64,000 nt of DNA from Chaunax sp. Z400 (Eukaryota > Chordata > Actinopteri > Lophiiformes > Chaunacidae), in the NCBI GenBank assembly GCA_037577475.1, contig CM075197.1, positions 23,104,650 to 23,168,649 of the forward strand. Reading direction: 5' to 3'. Positions 45,142-63,572 of this stretch are shown here, piece by piece (position 1 is the stretch's first letter; each line of letters starts with the position of its first letter). Position numbers and translations under genes: made by a program. The notes beneath the pieces were generated by a model. That model made no database searches and was not told where the DNA came from. It was given only the letters and a program-made list of their open reading frames with translations.

Positions 45142-48100
45142 GTAAGTCAAACAACTTGAAATAATAGAACACAATGAATAAGTTAAAAACTAAACGCATG
45201 ACGGCCTATGTGGTCGGTCAGCTGTCTTATTTAAATTCCCTAAATTTTGAACCGATTGCTCAAGTACGGGTTCAGTCGAAATGTCCAACAGACTGGATCG
45301 AGAGAGCCTACGAGCTTCTAGCCCAGTGAGACCTTATAAAATGTCCCAAAAGCCGTGGCACGAACATTGTTGAGAGGCGTATTACACATGTTTATGCCAG
45401 CAACATACACACTTAAGTCAGTTCGAGCTCTCAACTCTGTCAAATGTCAAACAGCTGACGACGCCAAAAAATGGAAAGTTGTCTATTGACGTTTTCGACA
45501 CTTGGCTGTATGTGCTAACATAGCTAACGCTATCAGAGCTATCGGAATTAATTTTTATAGAACTTAGCAGTAGTTTAATGTTTGTGATTCTAGTTAGGAA
45601 GCTAGTGCCATTGCTAGGTACATTAGCCGACGTTAGTTAGTTGGCAAACTGCTTGCCACAACTACTTGTCCATATTGTCTTAAGTAATTGATGGCGACCT
45701 GCTTATCATAGCTAACGTACATCTTACCCTGATTAGCCACTGTAGCTTTATAATACACTTTGGTTAGCATTGAAGTTGATATATTAAAACCACATCAAAC
45801 AGCAAACCTGTCTAAAGGCTTATCGCTAAAGCTATCTAGTCGCGACCAGAGAGCTCAACAGTTTTACCTAACTTTCAAAATCTTTGGTGTAATTTAGTAT
45901 ATCTAAAATATAATCGATAACACTGGGAACATGCTTTTGTTGGGTAAGTCATTGCTATGTCGAATAAGGGGCTAATAATTAAACTGATGACTGCTTTTAC
46001 CGTCAGTCGCAGAAAAATAGGTGGGGTGACAATTTAGGCTATTTTAGGCTGTATTACTGTCAACCCACCTGTTTTTAAAATGGTCGTTTGACAGTTTCAT
46101 CTCCCTTTGTGATGTTCACATTGTTGTAATGTTAGTTTCATCTTCAACTACTTCAGTTGACAAGTTTGCCTTGTAACCTGAAGCTAAGGGTTCACCTCTT
46201 TTGACTGTCAGGCCTGTTTATACCAGCAATCTTGTACTTTCAGCATTGCCACTACTGCTGACAGCATTTTGTTGTGTAATTCAGACACACTACATTGTCG
46301 AGGGTTATGTGACTGCACGTGTGTCTTTTTACATTTAACAGCCTATGTATCTGCATGTATCTTAGCAGCTCCTCTTCCTCTTTATGGCTTAATTAGGGGA
46401 ACAGAGCCTGGACCTTTGGGACGGAGACAGGATTTACAGTCACTTGCTTTGGCTCTCGTCATATTTATGGTGTATGTACTTTGCACTTCTGAAGTAGTAA
46501 CACATCTTGACCAACAAACTCTGATAGAAAATGAGTTTGTCCCCCCATCAGTATACATAATATTTGTTTTGGGTTTATTAAGCATATCCGTTCAGGGCAT
46601 GTTTCAACACCGAAGTAGCAGGTCTGTTTAATTCCCTGCTAGGCATAGGTCATAGTGTGTCTTAAGTGGATTATGAAGCGATTACTCTACTCTCCAGCTT
46701 TCCATGTTTTATATGTTCATAAAGGATAGTTTTGAACACTTTTGCTTTTGTCATTTACCAAAAACCACTAACAAAGAGGGCAGAAATGGTGTTGTTTTGT
46801 AGCTTGATGAGATGTGAGGTGCAGAAAGGGTTTTTCTTTTCTTTGCTACTACAGACCTGCTGACCGGTACACATTTTGCATAGCAGCTACGCATTTTGAC
46901 ATTTAAGTACACTGATTTGTCACGCTGTACCATGGGAAAGCTTGGGGATTCCTGTGAGTTCAATGGTGCATCTGCAGTGCTTAAGTCCAAACGCAAGCAG
47001 CTGCAATGTTTAGCCTGCTGAAAAGCAAAAGAAGGAAGAGTTCAACCAAGCTTGGCACTTGGTTCATGCGGTGGTCATTGACAAATGCGTGATATCAATC
47101 ATTTTCCAAATATTGCAAAATTATTGCGACACAAATTAGGATTTATCTTGTTGCACCGCTTCACTTTGTTGGCTAATTCCACAAGCTGATTGTTGGCAGA
47201 TGGATGAAAAATCGACATGGTGGAGCACATGGTGCAGACATAACGGCAACTTTCTAGGTAATGAATCCTCAATTCAATTCAATCCTCTGAACGTCGGATT
47301 GTTCACACATGACCACAAACAGCTGTCTATTCCCAAATGTTAATATGTCTTCACTTAAAGAGTTCCTCTCAAGACTATATGATTGTGTTGTTTTCTTCCT
47401 AGCCCCTTTAATTTTTTGAATAACTTGATAGTGCAGTGAGTTGGTAAATGACTGTGTTCAAACAAAGAAGTGCGAAAGCATGTGATTACATTGCGTAATC
47501 TAATGTTCTCAATTTTTGTTGACTGTGATTTGACAGGCAGGTTCAGGTTTTGGTTGGGCCTATGGATAACCGTTTTCTTCATTTTGGATACTGAACTTTT
47601 CACACAGAAGTCACGAGGAAAGGAAGTGCTTGTGATTTCCTTTGGCCTCACTAACTGCTAGTGATGAATATCCTGTTTGCTTTTCCTGAGTTATGTCACC
47701 AGTTTCCCTTTCACTGCTCCTAAAGCCATTCTTAGTTAGAAAGTGTACTGTAGATGGGCTTATCTTGGATCAGGGTTTCCGGTTTTATTGGAAATCCTGA
47801 GAATTGTTCTGCTCTTGTGTCTTTGTTGTCTTGTATACAAAAACTTTTTCCTCTAATATGCAGGTCTTGAACACATGGTTTCACTGTACATGGGCATTTC
47901 TATTTCTAGGCAAAACCATTTTGCATAATAAACAAAATGAGGATGATGATACACTCCCTAAACCATACAACACCAGTTATTCTAGTGTAGCCGGGGAGAT
48001 TGTCGGACTACTATTTACATGAAACTACTATTTACATGAAACATGTGACTGAGTTCAGAGTTTTTACACCACCATTACACGTTGTTGCAGTGCTAACTAT

Positions 48101-51100
48101 GCAGCTAATCATGATTTATTTCCCTGTAATCAATAGCTAACTTCCTTGTGAAGAACTTACCCTGTCATAAATTTTATATTACATTACCTACAATGAACCA
48201 GTTAATAGAATTCAATGAAATTTCACACATGAGAGGCCCTAAAGGTGTGCATCTCATAATTGGTTTCTTCATTGTTTTTTTTCATTTCACTTTGCTCACA
48301 TCCTCGCAAATTGACTTTTTCCAGTCGCATCGGCCATCTGTGTCCTTGGACACAAGTTTCCTTTTTTTTTAACTTTTTAAAAATTTATTTAACTGTAGTT
48401 CATGGCAAAAAAATGAGGCTTCCATGTTTCGTTCAAGAGAAGAATCCAAAGTTTGTCTCAATATCAACACCGCAACACTTTCAGACTGACACTCGTCTGA
48501 AGGACTCTGCACAAAATATCATATTGAGCACTATAAAAAATATAATGTAAGCTGCTTCCTTTCTTAAAAGGTCTTAAAAGTACTCATCTCAGATCTAAAA
48601 ACTTTGCTGATGTTTGCAGTACAATAATTGGCTGAACATGAAGTTTTATGTGGCGTAGAAGTATATTACTTCATTAATGTCGGTATCATCAGTTTTTTCA
48701 TTTTTCTTTTTTTAAATTTGAAGCTATACAACACATATGAAGGGGATCATTTGACCGTGGGTGACTACATCGCTTGCTGTCAAGGAGAGATTATTAATCA
48801 GCACACATTTTCATATTTATGTGATCAATGCACTGTGATCCCTGCTAAGTGCTTGGATATCATGCTGGCAGTGGAACATACAGGAAGCCGTGATGAATAT
48901 TTCACAGGCTTTCCCTCTAGTTTCTGCTTATTCCTTTTCCCCCCTCCCCCTTTCTCTGACCCATGTCCCACTGTCTCACTCTCTCTGACCCACTTCCCTG
49001 TGGAGGTCTTCAGAGCCCATTAGTGATGCCATCAAAGTACTTGTCGCAGGCTGCTGAAGATGTGTGCAGGTCTGTCTCCGTGCAACAAAGAGCCTCTGAT
49101 TGCAAGATAGACGCCTACTTCTACCTTTTACATGGTTTGCTTTGCAATACCGTAGATATTAGTGGGTTTTTTAGCACTTAAGAGTTAGTACATCATTAGT
49201 CAGTGCGCATAGAATATGAGACATTATTTTCCTATAAATAGTTGCATTTCACAGTATTTGCTGCTAGCAAATCTGTTCTGCCTCCTATGGACTATTCTTT
49301 ATGGCATTGATACCTTTCTCCTCCTGTTAATCGCTGCAGTACATATATCTGCTGTTGCCATTGGTCCACATTTATGCTTCCGAATCAGTAGTTGAGTGCA
49401 AGATAATTGATCCCAAAATATTCTTCTGCACATCCTCTCTTCAAAAGCTATTATGCCAGGTTGTAGGTGTTCGCTCACCGGGCTTCATCATCCCTTCCTT
49501 CTCTCTGTCTTTTCTTGTAAGGAATGTAAACAGGTGAGAGCTCAGCTCAAATGAGAACAGACCAACTTTGATCCAGTGAACAAAGTGCCTTTATTCCTTC
49601 TCCAACTCTGCTAGCGCTTGTGAAGGATTCCCTCTGCTCTTCCACGCCTTGCGTGTGTGTCTGCTATGGTTAAAACGTCCAGTGAGACATTTCCTGCAGT
49701 GCTGCTGATGCCTGCTGTCGTTGGATACAGGCGTACTTCTGTGCATTCTTCCTAAAATCTGCATACAAAGTTAAATACCTTTGCTAGATGCTGACGTTCG
49801 TGATGTTCTGTGATTTCCAGAACAAATTCTACAAAACATTTTGGTAGACGCGGAGCTACACAGTAGAAATTAATACATATAATGAGCGTATTCAAGTATA
49901 TTGTCAAATTAGAGCATAGCAGTTCTGCTTTGTGGACAGAGCCGTGATCTCCTGTCACATGTTTGAAGCTTAAGCCCGGCTCAGCAGTGAGCTGAGAAAA
50001 AGGCCACACAACCAGCCTCAGAGGTAGCGGCAGTCAGCAGTGACGCCTTTACTTCAGTTTTCCCTCATTCTTCTTGACACATTCCCCCCGTCACTCAGAA
50101 ACGGTCTTGTCTTCGGTATTCATGGCGTTTTGGAACGCTGGGGCTATCCCAGGTTTCCATGTGCTCAGCAGTAAAATGTGTTCTGCAATCTTCACTTCCT
50201 GCTTCGAGCTGAGCTGTGTTTCCTGTTCTTTGACCAAGCAGAAGCTGACCTGATGTGTATCAGCCAAACCGGGGGGAAAAAAGAAAAAGATTAGGCTAGG
50301 GTTCAGATACGCAAAAGCAGGCCATTATTATCTTTATTAAGATAAATCGTTGGCTTAGTTTGACATCTTGGTGCGCTGTTATCCAGTTAAGTTGTTAAGA
50401 TTTTTTTTAGCCAAATTTGGCTGGATGAAATATTTGTTTTAAAAGTTAAAATTTCTGAAGTCAGCCTCTACCACACGTTCCTCCTAGTACTGTCTGAATA
50501 CTACAACAAGAGTGAGTGAAAATGTAATTTGCATTGTATTGAAGCCACAGTAAAAAATGTGGTCAATGAAAGTTAGTGTTAAAATATTTTTGCGTGAATT
50601 GCTGATTGATATATTTCAGACTGAGTTCATCATCTGGTGTGACCACATGGAAGCAGCCACCATCATTTTTAACAGTGTAGAGTCATTGCCTAAAGTTGTT
50701 GCCAGATAGCCAATGAAGTGACTCACAGGAGCAAACATGCTGAACACGTCGTTGAGGAGGGTGTTGGGTCAAAGCTTTCCGGTCATTTCTATGGTTTATA
50801 TGTTTGTTGTTTTATTTCTTTCGTTTTAGGTTTATATATTTTTGATGCACACCTGCCTCTTTAACCTTCATCATAAATTCTCCCGAACCACCTCATTTCA
50901 TTTGTATTTATATTTATACTTCATATATTTATTTTAAAATCGGTGTATTCCTTTAAGCAGCCATACTGAAAAAAAGAAGAAGAAAAAAAGATAAAGTTAA
51001 TTTCATTTTATGGTCAATAGCTTGACAGAAGACATGGTTTCAAATAAGACGGCATATGTTTATACCAAACATGATTCAGTGATAGACTATACGTTGGCCC

Positions 51101-51338
51101 TGCCCTGGTTTGTTCAAGGTTTTTGTGTCAACGGCATAAAGATTTGGCAAAAACAAAACCGTAATGCTGATTTATTTTACAGTCAAAGTCTTAGCAATGC
51201 CAGAAGGAACAAGAAATAACTAAACACCTCAGGTTGCAATGGACTGATATTCAATGTATGAGATGGTTGTTTTGATGGAAAGCCTGTTTTCTTTTTGGAT
51301 TAAAGCCTAACATACTGAATGTGTCGTTTTTTCTCCAG
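45142..51338. other. rab5c: Probable rab5c intron 1
   Basis: About 6.2 kb with no exon I can support. The start is dense in tagctaac/gctaac-like strings (45500-45850). A dispersed repeat copy lies at 48240-48365. An open frame at 46269-46631 contains two hydrophobic runs but has no family resemblance and probably is chance. Confidence 0.5.
48240..48365. repeat. Dispersed repeat, copy 2 (related to 10605-10810)
   Basis: It shares gtgcatctcataattggttt-type and atctgtgtccttggacaca strings with the block near 10.6-10.8 kb, in the same order and orientation. It is shorter, so one copy has an indel. Confidence 0.7.
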
Positions 51339-51517
51339 CTCCCACTGGTGAGGTCTCCTCTTCCTCTGGCTCATCCACCCGCCTGAACTCAACCTGCCCC
51401 CAGCTCTCTTGGCCTCACCCGGCCCGCACCAGCCGCCGCACCAAGCCGAGGCCTAAAAAAGTCGACCACACTTCCTCCCTCTTCGCCTGGTTTCTTCTAG
51501 TCTTCAACACTTGCGCT

Positions 51518-53860
51518 ATGGCAGGGCGGGGCGGACCAGCACGGACCAACGGCGCGGCAGCAAGCAACAAGATCTGTCAGTTTAAGCTGGTGCTGTTGGG
51601 GGAGTCGGCGGTGGGAAAGTCCAGCTTGGTGCTGCGCTTCGTCAAAGGCCAGTTCCACGAGTACCAGGAGAGCACCATCGGAGGTGAGGGTTTGTGTTTG
51701 ATTCCCAGAGTCGTCTCTGCTCTGTCATATTTAAGTGGCATCACAGCTAGAAAGCTGCAATTCACTACTAGAAGAATAATTCTACTCAAATCATACATGA
51801 TATTTAAAAGGACACAGTGAAGTTATTTAAAATGTCTATTACAGAATAATAACAGAGTTATTACATAACCCCCTGAAGTTTTTACGTCAGTGGACATGAA
51901 CATGAACGCTGAAGCAGGTGAAAGCCTGTTCCTTGTCAGTGCAGAGGAACTGCTGGCTTTTCAGTCTTGATCTTTTCTGTTGAACCTGTGCAGGAGGAGT
52001 GGCAGAACCAGTTCTTCGGAGCTGATCACCCGACTCTGCCGTGAGCAACCAAGCTCCTAACACACGTCTGATGTGTATCTAAAAATGACATAACTTCAGA
52101 TAGTCCTCTGTAAACTCTAGTTCTTTCCTCTGTCATGTGACAGTCGGCTGACCAAGCGAGTTGTGTACAGTTGTGGCTCCTCTTTACGTGCCGCATTGTG
52201 GTCTCACTGCAAACCGGATGTACTTTCAGCCACACCAATGCTGGAGAATCTTTCCCATTTAGTTGATATTCCATCATATCTCCTCTTATTAAATATTTAA
52301 ATCTTCCTTTTATCTTTTTTTTTTAAGAATCCCAGTACTCTCTTCTTGTTTAATCATAGTCTAAATCTCTGCATTTTTTAAGCTTAAATGTTCAAATTTA
52401 GCCCTGTCGATAACAAATTTCTAATTTTTTTTTCAGTCTGATATGTGTTCTTTTCTTTCCAGCTGCCTTCCTTACACAGACAGTATGTTTGGATGATACA
52501 ACAGTGAAATTTGAGATCTGGGACACTGCAGGACAAGAACGGTATCACAGCTTGGCACCCATGTACTACAGGGGAGCCCAGGCCGCCATTGTGGTCTACG
52601 ACATCACCAAACCAGTAAGTTTACTCAGGCTGGGGCAGGACACCAGCCAAAGGCATCCATAAGTCGCTTACCAAACCTTGTCTTCCAGTTTGTGTTGATC
52701 ATTTCTCCAGGAGACGGCTACAGACCTTTGCTCTTTTAAGTCTTACAGTCATATGTAACACATAAAACCTACAGCAGGGTTTTAAAGCTTAAAAGCACTG
52801 CAACTCATAATTATGCATGCACACTTTTTTTTTCTGTTTTTCTTTTTTAAAGGATACATTCACACGTGCAAAGAACTGGGTGAAGGAGCTGCAGCGACAA
52901 GCCAGCCCGAATATCGTTATTGCACTGGCAGGAAACAAAGCAGATCTGGCCAACAAGAGAGCTGTAGACTTACAGGTAAAGATGAAGTTTAACAGCCTGG
53001 TGGTAAAGTTTGTAACCAAAGTCTTGAATAAATTAATGCAAGCTGGCAATTGGCCCATTTCTGTGTTGTATTTCTTTTCTTTTTTTAGGAAGCACAAACA
53101 TATTCAGATGAGAACACTTTACTGTTCATGGAAACTTCGGCCAAGACTGCTATGAATGTCAACGAGATTTTTATGGCTATAGGTAAGTGTCGGTGTCATG
53201 TTGAGAGCAACAGTTGCATCAATCAACTAGTCGATCAACAGAAAATACTTCCGCAACTCTCTTGATGATCGATAAACGCTGCAACTAATGATTATTTTCA
53301 CTAATGACTAATCTGTTGATTTAATTTTGTCCATAAATGTCGAGACATAATGAAAAATACAATTCTATACTTATTTTATCATTCTATTTATTATTTATTA
53401 TGGAATTTCCCAGAGGTCAAGGTGGCATGTTTTTAATTCCTTATTTTATTTGACCATCAGCCTAAAACCCAAAGAAATTCACTCAACCTGAACACTATGC
53501 AACTGCACATTTTGGAGGGATGAACCAGAGAATGTTGCATTTTTGATTTAAAAAGGAAGTTAATGAAAGTTACCGATTAGTTTCATTAGTTTTTCCTCAT
53601 GTTTTATAGACAAAGCAATCTATAAAATAATTGGCAGATTAATCGGTAATGAAATTAGTCATCTGTTGCAGCTCTACTGCCTTGTTACCACAGTGCAGAT
53701 ATGAATTATTTGTTCTTCAAATAAAAATACAGCCAAGAAGCTTCCTAAGAACGAGCCTCAGGCTGGAGCAGGCGCCGGTGGACGAGCCAGAGGCGGCGTG
53801 GACCTGCAGGAAGCTGCACCACAGGGCAGAAGCAGCCAGTGCTGTGGGGGCGGGAACTAA
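51518..53860 (+). CDS. rab5c: Rab5C small GTPase
   Basis: Rab5 GTPases control fusion and maturation of early endosomes. Coding exons are 51518-51683, 52463-52614, 52853-52975, 53089-53182 and 53733-53860, all in phase, giving 220 aa (human 216). The N-terminus MAGRGGPARTNGAAASNK is specific to the Rab5C type. Nucleotide-binding motifs are present: GESAVGKS at 28-35, WDTAGQE at 75-81 with catalytic Gln80, NKAD at 134-137 and ETSAK at 162-166. The start codon has G at -3 and +4, with no ATG between the 51338 acceptor and it. The C-terminus is SSQCCGGGN, so the prenylation cysteines stand six and five residues from the end rather than four and three as in human CCSN. The last exon acceptor (aaatacag) has a poor pyrimidine tract, but phase and protein match require it. 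Confidence 0.97.
53216..53676. mobile_element. MITE-like repeat (same family as 14472-14755)
   Basis: The left end has caactagtcgatcaacaga and gctgcaactaatgattattt. The right end has ggcagattaatcggtaatg and tgttgcagctct. These are the mirrored ends of a common teleost element. It fills most of rab5c intron 5 and ends about 55 bp before the last exon. Confidence 0.7.
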
Positions 53861-55181
53861 CGCAGCGACGAGTCAGCTGATCCAACCAATCTACAGCTTC
53901 GATCAACTAGACCAGATATTAGCCAGCTGTCAAACAATGTCCTATTGGTCCAACTAAACCACGGTCGGACCAACCACCCTATGAGCAACACGGCACCAGT
54001 AAACTGTTTGGCAAATGAGTGGCCAGTAAACTGCCAGACCCCTCAGACGGTTCCAACCGATGAACCAACCCACAGGCTTAAATCGTCTTCTACCCCAGGA
54101 CCTGCCAATCCATGACCTCTCTATTGATGATGGACACTTGACATCACCTTAAGGGAAAAAACGTCCCATTCATGGAAGAAAAAAGAAAAAAATCAGTCAA
54201 TAGCGATGGAATTTAATAGGGCCATCCTGCTCACCTTTGTTTCTGTATTTGTATAGAGGGAAAAAATAATAACTGGAAGGAATACAACCAGGCTCATTGG
54301 CCCTGTCCTTCTCCTTCTACCCCCTGCTTTTACATGCACCATAAATTTAGTATTCCCACCATGGTCTCATGACGCAGTCAGTTAAAACTCCAGCTGAGGT
54401 GCATGCAGCAGTCCTTGATCCTCGTCAGCTTCCTGGAAAAGATGAAGAGAGAAGTTCCGCATCAGGAGACCAAGAGTGGACATATTTCCTTCTCGATAGA
54501 GCCGTGTACATTGAATTATTATGTTGTTTTTGTTATCACTATTATTATTACTTCAACTTCTTTTGACACAGAATGATTTAAAGCCTAGACCTACAGGTTT
54601 TTACAATCATCCATCTATGTTATCAAACCATATACAATAAATAGTACTTTAACATCGTGACCCATGAGTAATTTTAGCATTAATGTAACGTTTTTGAATC
54701 ATCGGTGTACAATTACAAATGCATAAAACAAGATTTGTTTTACTAGACCAAAATCACAAATGCATATTGACAACATTGCTGTATTTGTATCTGACTTTTC
54801 AAGTTTATAATCAATGAGTAGTTATTGTCAAAACAATATCTTCCCAATCTCTACATGATGTTTTGTTAACCTTAATTATTTTGTGATGGATTTTTTTTAT
54901 GTCTTAATTTTTGTCTGAAGATCTATGGTATTAAATGCACTGGTTCTGCCTCATCATCTTTGTGAACTGAGATGTTGTCATCAGCTCTTTTTCATTATTC
55001 TTCTCTCTCTCTCTGTTTTTACTGTCCGTGTCAGGGAGGGATTGCTTTCAAAAGCGTTGCCATCCTGTTATGGCATCATGGCGACTAGCACAACAGTACT
55101 TGCACAGCAGCCAGTGCTGCTAGGTGGGGCATAATGGGTATAGAAAGATGGGGGGGGGGGGAATGTAATTTTACCAATAAA
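53861..55181 (+). other. rab5c: rab5c 3'UTR
   Basis: About 1.3 kb after the stop, with candidate polyadenylation signals at 54636-54641 and 55176-55181. The second lies just after a run of about 11 G. The long 3'UTR suits a broadly expressed Rab gene. No other gene is seen here. Confidence 0.6.
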
Positions 55182-56479
55182 TATGGGAGACTTATCTTTT
55201 CTGTATGCTTATTCATTCATTTCACCTTCTCCAAATATTAATGACTTTACTCACAAGATAATGGTGAAACATTTGCTTTGACATTTGTTTTATTTAAACC
55301 ATCCTAGCTCACAGTTTAGAAAATAAAACATCAACATACTTAAAATAATTTCAATTACTGTATATTTAGACCTCACCAGTGTGAAAACTGTGAACGTGTT
55401 TATAAATATTTTTAAAAATCACTTGTAAATATACAGTTTTTATTTGTTTCATCAAACTACATTACCCATAACCTTCACCAGAGATGGGGTGTGCTGCTTT
55501 CAATTGCACTTACTATGCAGGGCAGGTATCTCCGAAAATTTAGTGGGAAAGAGGCTGCAGTGTTTCAATTACACTCCACAAATAAGGTAATATTTATCAC
55601 AGGGCTGTTGATTGGAAGTCATTATAGATATTGGGCTTAATTTTTGCTTGATAACATTATTAGTGCACATATTATGTAACATGACTGCAAATACCCTTAT
55701 TGGTGCATGCAGAGTTAATCATCTAAATTAATATCGGTATTATTCCCATTTGAGAATTAAGCGTTCGTGTTGTGTAATAAATAGCACGTTGTGTTGCAGT
55801 TCATAATTGTGACTACTGGAGGGCACATGGACTGAGGTGGCCAGAGCTACCGGCGGCCTGCTTTTATATTATATTACGTGGTATAAGTGTACATCACATA
55901 CTGTAATATGGTAATCAATACTGTCAAACGTACCTTGTTGCTATAAAAGCTTTATATGCCATCAACTATGTGCAAGCACACAATTACTAAATTCAGACTT
56001 TCTAGAGATGTAGTTGCGCACGGAGACCACTAGGGGGCACTGAATAATCATGACAACCAGCCAACCACATTGTACTTTCCGTTTGTGGCATTCATAACAA
56101 AACTTTCATATTGGACACAAGTGTAGAAACGTGCGGTAATAACGAATATGAGGATGATTACGCTAAGAAGAGATGTAGATCACTCATTGTGGTCATATGA
56201 ATTAGAATATTGAAGCGAGAAATCGTGTAATCGATCTTGCTGCTATATTTCTGCTATAAAAGTTGATTTTGTGTTGAGGACTTTGCTTAGAACCTGATTA
56301 TTTATGCGTAGTGTTTTTACCCTTAGTGTATGGTGTCGACACCTCTGTTTCATATAAAAAACATTTTCTATTTTACTTCTAAACATTGCTGCGGTCCTTT
56401 TAAAGTCTATTTCACCGATAGCACTTGAAGGCAGCATACGACCTAAACTGGAACAGAAGAAGAGCGTAGCAGCGTGGAT
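55182..56479. other. rab5c-kat2a intergenic region and kat2a promoter
   Basis: About 1.3 kb holding two CTCF-like motifs (55812-55826 and 56026-56040). The 60 bp before the kat2a ATG are GC-richer, but no TATA box is evident. No coding exon is recognised. Confidence 0.55.
56026..56040 (+). promoter_or_regulatory. CTCF-like motif
   Basis: accactagggggcac fits the CTCF core (CCA..AGGGGGC). A weaker relative, ctactggagggcac, lies 214 bp upstream on the same strand. Such motifs can also come from fish SINEs, so binding is inferred only. Confidence 0.5.
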
Positions 56480-61816
<5,337 letters not shown>

Positions 61817-63572
61817 ACTCAACCGTGAGATTATCTCACCGAAGAGAGGTGACTGTCACAGCTGCCACACACGATGGAGCAGATCACAAGGGCAACATCA
61901 CAAGGGCAACATCACTCGCTGCTGTCACATCTGAGATAATAAAAGACACATTTTAAAAGGAAATCGTCGGACTTGAACAAACATAACTGAGACAGAATAA
62001 CAAAGTGTCCAAATAGCATTACCTTTCCCCTTCAAGTTATTTTCGTCATTTCCTCCTTTGCAGGACTCGGTTTGTTATTAATACACGTGTTTCACTAAGT
62101 GTATCAAAGTTATAGGGCCAAGTTATGACAATGCTACACTTTCCACTATTATTTATTTGTATGATTGACCTGCTTTTGTTTCATTTGTTCATTCCTATTT
62201 GGTTAGAATGTGTCACTTGTTGCACATGTTACATGTGCTGTGGAGTTGTTCTCACAGAAAAAAAAGGACCTCGGGACCTAAAAGCCACGTTGCCTTCTGT
62301 TGCTGACAGACACTTGAACATCGCAGCCATCTTCATGGGTTTTAAAATAAACAAAGTGAAAGATAGCCAGAACTTTGACTCTCGAGTCGAAAACAATTCA
62401 ACAAGTCGATTGAACAACGTCGATTGAACAAGTAATTTATGTTGGTTTTAGCTCCTCAAAAATGAGGATTTGTTGCTTCTTTTTTTTTTCATTTAATTCC
62501 AGTGTATATCGAATATCTTGAGATATTTTTTGACTGTTGGTTTTAAAAAAAAAAAGGCAATTCTGTATCATTTAGGATTCAGCAACATTACTTAAAATTA
62601 TCCTTAAAAAATGATATACTATGAAAGCATTGCAGATAAATCGATAATAAAAAATAAAGGGTTTGTTGCAGCTTTACTCTTGAGTTGTTAAAGACGATGC
62701 TAATCCGCTATAAACAAAACAATTTCCAAAAGTGTTGCCTTTGAGAAAACCATGTTTTTATGTCGACAACATAATAGATACTTGCACAGTAAATATGATA
62801 CATACTGTTAATGCACCATTTCCCACTGGCAGGGTTTTCTTTCAAACCTTTCAAGATGAGGTCACACATTAGTGTAGTTTATACCGTGCTTACAGATGGT
62901 AATGTAGTTCTTGGTATTGTTTTGTTCTGTTATAAAAATTCACTTTCATACCCATGCTGAGTAGTAGTGCAGCCACGTTTGTGTTGGTCACTGGTTCACT
63001 GCACAGTAGATGTTGGACCTGAACACGATGGAGGAGAAGCTAACCAGCTGTCCCAGAGACAACTGGTTTATTTATCACATCACACACAGGCTGTAGTCGG
63101 TGTTTTTTGCATGGCTGACAGTTCATTGTTTGAATCGATGAAAAAGTCCCAGCTGTTGCTGCAGTTTTTTTTTTTTTTTTTTTTACAGTGTTACAGACAT
63201 TGTAATGTACTGTTAAAAACATATTCGTTCAGCTGTCGGTGTCAAACTGAGAGCTTCCGGAGACGCATCCACATATTTTAAATGGGAAGCAGACTGTCCA
63301 GTACTGGACGAGCTCCATTGTTGAGTGCTCCACTGACTCGTGTTTGTTTTGTACTTGAATCATGACTGGCTTTGGATTATTGAAGTGATGTCCGTGTTTC
63401 ATTATTCAGGGTTGTTTTTGTTTTTTTTGTACTCCTCCTTCGATCTACCTATGCTGCATTTCAGATTTTCTTACAGGTCAGTTTAAGTGAACGTTCCACC
63501 TGTCTGAGGATGGCTACTGTCTGTAGTTATGGTATAAATGCCATTTACTGTAATACTGCTCATGACAATAAA
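61817..63572 (+). other. kat2a: kat2a 3'UTR with polyadenylation signal
   Basis: Long A/T-rich trailer with AATAAA at 62346-62351 and at 63567-63572. The latter is preceded by typical 3'UTR sequence and is my best guess for the main end. A run of about 20 T lies near 63164-63184. Open frames here are not coding. Confidence 0.55.

Noticed and set aside
46269..46631. 120-codon open frame with two hydrophobic runs in rab5c intron 1
   Set aside because: No family resemblance, no splice or promoter support, and an AT-rich context where hydrophobic codons are common.
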